In this document: piece after piece, positions 7,148 through 13,550 of the stretch | Position numbering within the stretch: the stretch's first letter is position 1 | How the letters are laid out: each line of letters begins with the position of its first letter | From: Verrucomicrobiota bacterium | GTDB lineage: Bacteria; Verrucomicrobiota; Kiritimatiellia; RFP12; UBA1067 | Length of the DNA: 34,245 nt | Reading direction: 5' to 3' | NCBI GenBank assembly: GCA_023269675.1 | Contig: JAHFSX010000054.1 | Coordinates: 1 to 34,245, forward strand | Translations under genes and position numbers: made by a program | Notes under the pieces: model-generated | What the model was told of the DNA's origin: nothing | Database searches by the model: none | The model's input: the letters and a program-made list of their open reading frames with translations, nothing else

Positions 7148-8347
7148 TTACGGCCCCAGCGGGGCGGCGAACCGGAAACCGAAGGCGGAGTCCTGGACGT
7201 CCGGGGTGAGCCAATTGCGCATCGCAGACCGGCAGGCACCCGCGTTGTTGGCCCAACAGCCGCCCCGACACACGCGGCCCGTCCCGGAGGACGCGCCCTT
7301 GGGATCCGTCACCGTGGCGGGGTAGGCATCGCTGTACCAGTCCAGGCACCATTCCCACACGTTGCCATGCAAGTCATACAGCCCCCAGACATTGGGCATG
7401 TGGGCGCCGACTTTGGCCGTGGCAACGGACGTGTCGCCGTTCTGCGTCCAGCCGCTTCCGCCGTTGTCCCAGTACCGCCCGACGGCCGCCATGTTCGGAT
7501 CGCTGCCAGGGACCGCGTTAGTAAAATTGTAGCCCGAGTTCAACGCGGTGGAAGTGCCCGCCCGACAAGCGTATTCCCACTGCGACTCCGTGGGCAGGTC
7601 GAACGTCTTTCCGGTCCGCGTCCGCAACTTGCCCATAAACGACGTGACGGTCACACCGTTGGACGCGGGCCAGTTCGCGCCGGAACCCGATCCGCGGATG
7701 TCTTTGTAACTCACCTGTTCGACCGGGCGGCTCTCGCTGTAACTGGCATTGTTGAAGTAACCCGGCCAGTTGCCCATCACCCGCTCCCACTGCCTTTGCG
7801 TCACCTGGAAAACGCACACGTAAAAGTCTTGGGACAAGGTGACCTGATGCCGGTCCTCGTTGAGGCTGCTTCGACAAAACTCGTTGGTGGGCGAACCCAT
7901 CATGAACGTGCCGGCCGGTATGCGGCGCAACACGATTTTGGTGGTCTTGTAGACATCCGACCACCCCATCGCAGGCGCCACCATCATCGAGCTCACAGGG
8001 TAGTTCGTCGCTGTAGAACCGCCCGAAACATCGATGATCAGGTATAAGGGCGCATTCGTCACGGCCGCCACGACGCGGTAGAAGCACCTCGACGCGCCCA
8101 CGCCCACCGTCGTCCCCCGCTGCCCGAACCCATAGGCCATTATGTTTGTGACGCCGGGCGCCCCGCTCAGCCACGCGCTGTTGGTCAGCTCGCTTTTCCA
8201 TTCCACCCGATAGGTCACGGCCGTCGTCAGCTCGCCGAAGGTTAACTGGCCCGTGAGGCCGTCGAAAGATTGGACGGAAAAGTCGTCGGCCCAAGAGGCC
8301 AGCGCCGTTCCCAACACCATTGCCATGAAGACCCGCATGCCTCTCAT
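7148..8347 (-). CDS. Secreted SUMF1/formylglycine-generating-enzyme-like domain protein
   Basis: 399 residues. The signal peptide is MRVFMAMVLGTALASWA. Residues about 25-105 hold a beta-rich segment ending in CFYRVVA, a type common in secreted PVC-phylum proteins. The SUMF1 (C-type-lectin-fold) domain spans about 140-398: IPAGTFMMGSP, VTQRQWERVMG, LPTESQWEYACRAGT, LHGNVWEWCLDWY, RVCRGGCWANNAGACRSAMRN, and a final FGFRFA. In true formylglycine-generating enzymes two Cys in the last segment bind copper. Here only the position matching the second Cys (GACR) is kept and the first is Asn, so oxidase activity on sulfatases is doubtful. The start may be the second ATG (8338), which has a better spaced GTGAGGG. 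A terminator follows. Confidence 0.88.
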   Translation of the reverse strand: MRGMRVFMAMVLGTALASWADDFSVQSFDGLTGQLTFGELTTAVTYRVEWKSELTNSAWLSGAPGVTNIMAYGFGQRGTTVGVGASRCFYRVVAAVTNAPLYLIIDVSGGSTATNYPVSSMMVAPAMGWSDVYKTTKIVLRRIPAGTFMMGSPTNEFCRSSLNEDRHQVTLSQDFYVCVFQVTQRQWERVMGNWPGYFNNASYSESRPVEQVSYKDIRGSGSGANWPASNGVTVTSFMGKLRTRTGKTFDLPTESQWEYACRAGTSTALNSGYNFTNAVPGSDPNMAAVGRYWDNGGSGWTQNGDTSVATAKVGAHMPNVWGLYDLHGNVWEWCLDWYSDAYPATVTDPKGASSGTGRVCRGGCWANNAGACRSAMRNWLTPDVQDSAFGFRFAAPLGP

Positions 8348-8712
8348 TCCCTCACCCCATACTCTTTATCCCGCCTTCGCACAGTCGTGGACATCAGGCG
8401 TTACGTGAGGCAATCATTGGCGTATAGGTTTTCGAGGGTGTCGGAAAGGCCGGTGTCGGCCCGTATCGTGACGCCGGAAAACCCGACACCTGCATGACCC
8501 TTTTCATAACACCATAAAGGGAAACCTCGGCCTCACTCGGCCACCCTCAGACGGAGAAGGATGTGCGCGTCGAAGCCCCATTACAGTAATCTGGACTATG
8601 CCTACTTATTCACTATATTACAACTTTAATCGCCACGGATTCACGCGCGCGTGCCGAGCTTTGAGGAGGTTGGCCGAGCCGTTCATCCGTCTCTCGCGGC
8701 GGAAGGCACAGG
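8348..8712. other. Intergenic region with an inverted/direct repeat
   Basis: About 365 bp with no convincing gene. GGTGTCGG occurs at 8437-8444 and again at 8452-8459. Its reverse complement CCGACACC is at 8483-8490, so either direct copy can pair with it (8-bp stem). The rest is unremarkable and partly AT-richer (8580-8640) than its surroundings. The promoter of the SUMF1-domain gene should lie at the left end. Confidence 0.45.
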
Positions 8713-9876
8713 TCAGCGGGGAGAGGGCCGCGCCTGCGGCCACTCCGACGCGTCCAGCACCTGCCCGTCTGCGAGGCGTTTGATCTCCACCCGCACCGTC
8801 GCGCTCCCCTTCTTGAACCGGAAGAGCAGATAGCTGTTCTCGCTGGCGATGAAGCGCGACGCCGGGTCTTTATAGACCGTCCCCTTGCCGTTCAGCGAGG
8901 TGTTGAACCACGGGAGTCCGTCCCGCTCCGCGCGCTCCGCGAAATAGCCGAACCCCGTCGCCGTCAGCGTGCCCCGCCGCATCAGCCGCGCCCACTCGCC
9001 CTTGGCCAGGCCTTGGACCACCGAGCTCTTCTCGTTGTTAAGCGTCAGCGTGAAGCGCGGCCCCGGACCTTCCATCACCCCGCGGTACCACGCCAGCTGC
9101 TCCGACGCCTCCCGATAGTCATGGCAAGTCTGCAGGAGCGTGCCCAAGTCCTGGACGTGGTTGAGGTCCAGACCGACAAAGCGCACGCCGAAAGCCGGCA
9201 CCTCGAAGCGCCACTTCCAGCCGTCGTCCGGCAGCGGGAAGAGCAGCCGGTAGGCGTTCGCCTCGACGTCGTAAACCGGATCCTTCAGCGTCTCGGGCTT
9301 GCCGCGGGGCCGGATCTCGCGGTCGTGGTTGCCCAGCACCGGCATGACGGGCACATGACGGAACAGTGCCGGATAGGCGCCCAGCAGTTTCAGGTGCGGC
9401 ACAAGATTGGTTTTCGCCGCGTCCCCCGCGGTCCCGTTGCCGTGCAGGCCCGCCACATGGTCCCCGCCGGTCACCAGCAGATGGGGCTCGTCCTTCAGGA
9501 TCGCCGAAACGTCGGCGCCCGCGAAGCCCCAGTCCGCCACCATGGCCACGCGCAGCTCCTCGCCGGGCAGCCCCGCGAACTTAACCGGCGCGGTGACGGC
9601 TCCGCCGCTCTCCAGCCGGTAGTAGAAATCCCCCGCCGCAGGCAACGGCACCTCGACATGGTGCAGCGTCACCGGCGACTGATCCTCGGCACGTTGGACG
9701 CAGGCCTCGTCCGCGCCATAGCGCACCGTTGACGCGCACGGCTGCGCGGTCACCCAGTTCACCTGCACATGCGTCGGCGCGTTGCGCGCATAGGTCAGCC
9801 ACACGGCCTGCGGCAACGGCAGTTCCACCGCCATACCCATACCCGCCGACAGCACCGCTCCCAATAAAGCCTTCAC
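8713..9876 (-). CDS. Secreted purple-acid-phosphatase-like metallophosphoesterase, incomplete metal motifs
   Basis: 387 residues: a short signal peptide (residues 1-16), a fibronectin-III-like N-terminal domain (about 20-105, VWLTYARNAPTHVQVNWVT) and a calcineurin-like domain. The first three metal motifs are present: VADWG (D115), GGDH (D139) and GNHD (182-185). The two later histidine motifs of active enzymes are not. The region expected to carry VxxH reads LTLNNEKSS (about 277-285), and the usual GHxH reads GFGY (308-311). The protein may therefore be a weak or inactive phosphoesterase, or use a reduced metal site. Its intact relative (10027-11355) is the next gene on the same strand. A REP-like palindrome separates them. 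Confidence 0.82.
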   Translation of the reverse strand: MKALLGAVLSAGMGMAVELPLPQAVWLTYARNAPTHVQVNWVTAQPCASTVRYGADEACVQRAEDQSPVTLHHVEVPLPAAGDFYYRLESGGAVTAPVKFAGLPGEELRVAMVADWGFAGADVSAILKDEPHLLVTGGDHVAGLHGNGTAGDAAKTNLVPHLKLLGAYPALFRHVPVMPVLGNHDREIRPRGKPETLKDPVYDVEANAYRLLFPLPDDGWKWRFEVPAFGVRFVGLDLNHVQDLGTLLQTCHDYREASEQLAWYRGVMEGPGPRFTLTLNNEKSSVVQGLAKGEWARLMRRGTLTATGFGYFAERAERDGLPWFNTSLNGKGTVYKDPASRFIASENSYLLFRFKKGSATVRVEIKRLADGQVLDASEWPQARPSPR

Positions 9877-9933
9877 TCTTCACCTCGTTTTGCTTTTCAA
9901 ACAGACCTTGCCGATCAAAGCCGCTGCCGCGTT

Positions 9934-10002
9934 GTTTGTAGTCCCGCCTTCAGGCGGCGACTCGCCAGAGCAGCTTTGCCGGCTGAAGCCGGGACTACAA
10001 AC
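9934..10002. repeat. REP-like bipartite palindrome, GTAG-headed (copy 1)
   Basis: A 69-bp element with perfect 13-bp ends, GTTTGTAGTCCCG and its reverse complement. Each half is a GTAG head followed by a small hairpin (CCGCC-TTCA-GGCGG on the left; CCGGC-TGAA-GCCGG on the right). This layout matches REP/BIME elements spread by RAYT (TnpA_REP) Y1 transposases. A second copy lies at 17957-18020. Confidence 0.8.
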
Positions 10003-10026
10003 GGAAACATCTTCCTTTGGGGCACT

Positions 10027-11355
10027 TCATCGGCACAGCGCGAAACCGCCCACGCAGGTGTCCGCGCCGTACCCGAAACTTTTCACCTTCACAAACAGCT
10101 CTTGCGCGCCACACAGCGCCTCGGGAATCGCGAACAGGTTCACCGCGGCCCGCGTCTCCAGCAGCGGCGTCTCCCTCCACTCTGCACCGTCCGCCGAAGC
10201 GGACACGTGCACCGGCTCGCCCGTCTTGCGCTGCTTGCTGAGCGCGGCCAGCACCGCGAAGCGCGTCGCGCCCGCCCCCTTCGCCGCCAGGGGCAGGCGG
10301 TAGACCAACTCGTCCACGTAGAACCACCAGGTGCCGCAGTCCCCGCCCTTGCCGCTCACGAAGGCCGCCCGCGTCGCCTCGGGATCGTCGCCGATCAGCA
10401 GGCTCCACACCACATCGTCACGCCCCTCGAACGGCAGCGGAATCGGCCGGGCGGGCTTGGCCAGGTCGGGCAGCGGTTCGTCCCGGAAGCCCTGCGCCAC
10501 GTCACTGTACACGCGCGCCGCGATCCGCCCGCCGCGCATGCCATAGATCCAGTAGCCGTTGACGCTCTTGGCTTGGCTGATTTGCACGATCTTCGTTTTC
10601 GGCAAAGCGAACACGGAGGTGGCGTTGGCGTGAACATGTCCAGCGATCAGCCAAAGCGGCCCGGCATGCTCCGCGAACGTTTCGCGCACCATCAGGGGGA
10701 TTCCGCGCTCCCGCTCGGTCATGCCCAGCGAGGGCTGATGCGCGAAGACCACATCCGTCCCGTCTTTCGGCCGTTTCGCGCCCTGCTCCCGGATCCACGC
10801 CCGCTGCCGCGGGTCAATCCCTCCGTCGTGGCCGCCGTTCCAGACCATGAAGCGGACCCCCGAATCTTCGAACGCCTCATAAGGCTTCACGTCCGGGAAC
10901 ACCTGCCGAAAAAAGGCCGCGTCCGTCTCGCCCGGCAGCGTGTCGTGGTTGCCGATCACCAGTTTGAGCGGGATGTTCTTGTTCAGCTTGGCGAGTTTCG
11001 TCCTGAGTCCCTCCAACTCCTGACGCGCCCGCGCCCGCCCCTTCTCATCCGGCGTGTTCCCGAAATTCCGCGATACGCTGCAGCCGTTGTCGCCCAGCAA
11101 CACGACGAAACGCGGAGCGGGGCGCATCGCGTTCCAGTCGTCGATCTGCGCCAGGAAATGCTGGCTGTACTCGGGGTCGTGCACGTCGCCGCACGCCACG
11201 AACACGCTGCTGCCCGCGGCCGCAGGATCAAAGCCGCCCGCACGGAACGCCGCCAGCCAATCCGGCGTCCACGCCGTCTCGGCCCCGAACGCCGGACACG
11301 CCAGCAGGGCGGACGCTCCCGCCATCACTCTCAGAAAACCGCGCCTGTTCTGCAT
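10027..11355 (-). CDS. Tat-exported calcineurin-like metallophosphoesterase
   Basis: 442 residues. The N-terminus MQNRRGFLRVMAGASALLA has the twin-arginine RRGFL motif, so it is probably exported folded. The catalytic domain carries the full metal set: GDVHD (D57, H59), LLGDNG, GNHD, FAHQP and GHVHA. A C-terminal region of about 130 residues (from roughly 310) is beta-rich and likely binds substrate or carbohydrate. Members of this superfamily cleave phosphomono- or diesters; the substrate cannot be named. It lies downstream of the S1/P1-like gene on the same strand, and the divergent phosphoesterase follows it after a REP-like element. The start at 11355 is natural for the Tat motif. Confidence 0.88.
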   Translation of the reverse strand: MQNRRGFLRVMAGASALLACPAFGAETAWTPDWLAAFRAGGFDPAAAGSSVFVACGDVHDPEYSQHFLAQIDDWNAMRPAPRFVVLLGDNGCSVSRNFGNTPDEKGRARARQELEGLRTKLAKLNKNIPLKLVIGNHDTLPGETDAAFFRQVFPDVKPYEAFEDSGVRFMVWNGGHDGGIDPRQRAWIREQGAKRPKDGTDVVFAHQPSLGMTERERGIPLMVRETFAEHAGPLWLIAGHVHANATSVFALPKTKIVQISQAKSVNGYWIYGMRGGRIAARVYSDVAQGFRDEPLPDLAKPARPIPLPFEGRDDVVWSLLIGDDPEATRAAFVSGKGGDCGTWWFYVDELVYRLPLAAKGAGATRFAVLAALSKQRKTGEPVHVSASADGAEWRETPLLETRAAVNLFAIPEALCGAQELFVKVKSFGYGADTCVGGFALCR

Positions 11356-11602
11356 CGTTTCGCGCTCCCCTCACGAATGGCTCACATGCTGATCATCCCG
11401 TTACGACCTCTCACGCACGCCCAGGGATGGGCGTACCACATCCCAGAATGTGCCATGCGCATCCCTGCGCATGGGGTTCGTCCTTCAAGCTTTCGCGCCT
11501 GTTCCATATCAGGCCCTCATCCTTTCGGCGGCTCGACAGAGTCTTGCCCTCCAGCGCTTCTTATACCCCTATGGAGGGCGAGCGTCCCCGCGCGCCGCAA
11601 CG

Positions 11603-13258
11603 CTACCGCAGCGCGTCCAAAGCCGCCGTCAGCGCTTCCGCACCCGCCGCGTCCAGCTCCAGGCCCAGCGGAGTCAGTGACGGCGCCTCCGGCGTCCAGA
11701 GATACGGGCTCACCGCATACGTCGGCAGATACGCGACGGACGGACGCTCTTTAGGCCAGGCCGCGCCCACGACCTTCTCTTCCCCGGCGCCGCGCCACGT
11801 CAGCACCACTCGCCCGCGTGAAACGCCCTCCGGCGTGAACGCGTACGGCCCGGTCGGCCAGTGCCAGCCCGCCTGGCCCTCAGGGGAGCGCGCGAGTTGC
11901 CGCTCCGCGCCGACGGCCGTACCCAGCGTTCCGGCCCGGAAGTCCTTAAGGGGCACAGGCCAGGCCTTGTCTGCTCCCTTCACCATAAACTCCGCGGGCA
12001 TCCCCCGGCACAAAGCCCCCGGCGGTTTGCCGCCGCCGATCCAAACGACTTTGCCCCCCGCGCCGAGAAATTCCGCCAACCGGCTGTCCAACGCCTCAAC
12101 CTTCAGCGTCCGGTACGAGGCGCAACGCTGCGCGGGAATGATGAGCTGCGGCGTTTCGCCCGCTTTGCCGCCTTCTTCAAGGAAACGGCGCACGTCCACG
12201 AGTTCCGCGTTCCGTCCCTGCCGCCGCAGCGAAGACACGATCTGAGCCGCCAGCACGCGGTCGGCGAAGCCGAACATCCCCTCGTTCATGCGCCAGCACG
12301 GCTCGATGATAACGCCGAGGCGCGGCCCTTTCACGGCGGAGGGCGCCAACGCCGCCTGCGCGAACCGATCGGCCTCAAGCGGGCGCGTCCTGACAAACGC
12401 ATCCATCGCGGCCTCGTAGCGCGCCAGAACCTCCGGCGTCACGGCCGGCATCATGTCCGCCTGCGCCAGCCGCAGCGCCGCGTCAAAGTCGCGCAGGACG
12501 CGCGCGGCCGCCCAAACGCCGAGCGTGGACAGCTCGGCCGCCAGCCGTTCACCCCCCTCGCGTTTGCCCGTATCCACCCACTCCGCCGCCGCGCCCAGAA
12601 CCAACGGCCCGCGCGGCGCGCAAGCCTCCGCCCCGCGCACGCCATAAAGCATCACTTCCAACAGAGCCGCGCCCGCGTCAGCTCCATTATCGCGCAGTCG
12701 CGCTTCATCCACCTGCCGCCCGAACACATCGTCTTTAACCCATCCCAGATCAAGACACCCTTTGATATCCGAGAGGGCCCTGCCGCCCGGCAACTTCATC
12801 GCCCACTCATCGGTGCACCAGCCGTAGGTGGCGATGTGCACGACGGGGTCATGGTTGCACGCCGCCATGTCGGCCGTCGAATGCGCGAGGCACGCCAGCC
12901 ACAGCAACGCGCGGTCGGTCTGCCGCTCCTTGATCGCGCGCGTCAGCAGACAGAAAGCGACCGCTCGGCCTGTGTCGCTGTGCAGATCGTAGCGCTTGGC
13001 GAGGCCCTGGGCCTTCAAGCTGTCGAGCGCTTCCGCGCCCACGCGTTCGGCCGGAAAGGGCTCGAAGCTGTCGGGGCAGTGGCTGTCCGCGCAGAACCGG
13101 CGCAGGGTCTCGCCCTGAAGCCGCTCGCGCCACGGCGGCGGCAGCCGTGCCGCCAGCGCCCGCGCCACGGTGTCGTGCCCCGCGCCCCAGCCGCAGGCCA
13201 GCAGCGGCAGCGCCAGGACCCCAACGCAAACCATCATCCGTCTTCCATGAATCGCCAT
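11603..13258 (-). CDS. Secreted S1/P1-nuclease/phospholipase-C-like protein fused to an amidotransferase-like half
   Basis: About 551 residues from the ATG at 13258, preferred because GGGGAGG precedes it; an in-frame ATG at 13273 also exists. The signal peptide probably ends at ACG, leaving Trp as the mature N-terminus (WGAGHDTVARALAARL). Numbering below is from the 13273 ATG. S1/P1 nucleases and bacterial phospholipase C coordinate zinc with exactly this Trp and the following His (W29, H33). A matching HxxxDxxxxxH (H131, D135, H141) is present. From about residue 315 a Rossmann-like half (RLGVIIEPCWRMN, then LIIPAQRCASYRTL and GGKVVWIGGGKPPG) resembles the class I glutamine amidotransferase-like domains found in glycosidases. 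I know no established family with this fusion. Substrate unknown. Confidence 0.75.
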   Translation of the reverse strand: MAIHGRRMMVCVGVLALPLLACGWGAGHDTVARALAARLPPPWRERLQGETLRRFCADSHCPDSFEPFPAERVGAEALDSLKAQGLAKRYDLHSDTGRAVAFCLLTRAIKERQTDRALLWLACLAHSTADMAACNHDPVVHIATYGWCTDEWAMKLPGGRALSDIKGCLDLGWVKDDVFGRQVDEARLRDNGADAGAALLEVMLYGVRGAEACAPRGPLVLGAAAEWVDTGKREGGERLAAELSTLGVWAAARVLRDFDAALRLAQADMMPAVTPEVLARYEAAMDAFVRTRPLEADRFAQAALAPSAVKGPRLGVIIEPCWRMNEGMFGFADRVLAAQIVSSLRRQGRNAELVDVRRFLEEGGKAGETPQLIIPAQRCASYRTLKVEALDSRLAEFLGAGGKVVWIGGGKPPGALCRGMPAEFMVKGADKAWPVPLKDFRAGTLGTAVGAERQLARSPEGQAGWHWPTGPYAFTPEGVSRGRVVLTWRGAGEEKVVGAAWPKERPSVAYLPTYAVSPYLWTPEAPSLTPLGLELDAAGAEALTAALDALR

Positions 13259-13290
13259 CCGCCCTCCCCTCATGCACGATCGATTTCGGA

Positions 13291-13299
13291 ACTATAACA
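13291..13299 (-). promoter_or_regulatory. Extended -10 promoter element of the S1/P1-like gene
   Basis: The minus strand reads TTTTTGTTATAGT, with an extended -10 TGTTATAGT (13291-13299). The predicted transcription start is near 13284. The same 13-mer precedes the FAD oxidoreductase gene (19553-19565). Just upstream a GCCCGT/ACGGGC hairpin lies at about 13315-13333. Confidence 0.5.
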
Positions 13300-13405
13300 A
13301 AAAGAAGCGAGCCCGTCATCAAACGGGCGCGGGGGCCAACGGGGCGGGGGCGCACGCACGGTTCGCATGTCCTCTGCGAGGGCGACATCAGCCGACAGCC
13401 ACCCG

Positions 13406-13474
13406 ACGATCACCTGATCGTCCGGCTCGTAGCGCCGGACGTACGTTGCCGGTCCCGGCAGTACGGCCGGCGCT
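13406..13474. promoter_or_regulatory. Two adjacent hairpins between divergent secreted-protein genes
   Basis: First, ACGATCA-CC-TGATCGT (13406-13421), a perfect 7-bp arm palindrome. Second, a 44-nt hairpin (13431-13474): AGCGCCGG and CGTAC on the left pair with GTACG and CCGGCGCT on the right, with one mismatch and an inner TGCCGG-TC-CCGGCA. They lie just upstream of the promoter of the 980-residue gene and could be operators or a repeat element. Confidence 0.45.
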
Positions 13475-13488
13475 ATGTGTTGTTCCCG

Positions 13489-13517
13489 TTGACGCCACAC
13501 CCCGCCTGTCGTAACAT
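13489..13517 (+). promoter_or_regulatory. Promoter of the 980-residue DUF6259-like gene
   Basis: TTGACG (13489-13494), a 17-bp spacer and TAACAT (13512-13517). The start codon is at 13551 with AAAGG 7 nt before it. Confidence 0.5.
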
Positions 13518-13550
13518 TCCGGCAAGAGTGTCACCACGAAAGGTACCCCC

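Noticed and set aside
11540..11602. GC-rich segment GGAGGGCGAGCGTCCCCGCG near the end of the S1/P1-like gene
   Set aside because: Looks like a possible dispersed repeat, but only one copy is in the window, so it cannot be supported.
13270..13500. 76-codon minus-strand frame in the gap before the DUF6259-like gene
   Set aside because: Overlaps the hairpins and the start region of the S1/P1-like gene; no ribosome site or family resemblance. A few segments look protein-like (RRYEPDDQVIVGWLS), but support is too thin.
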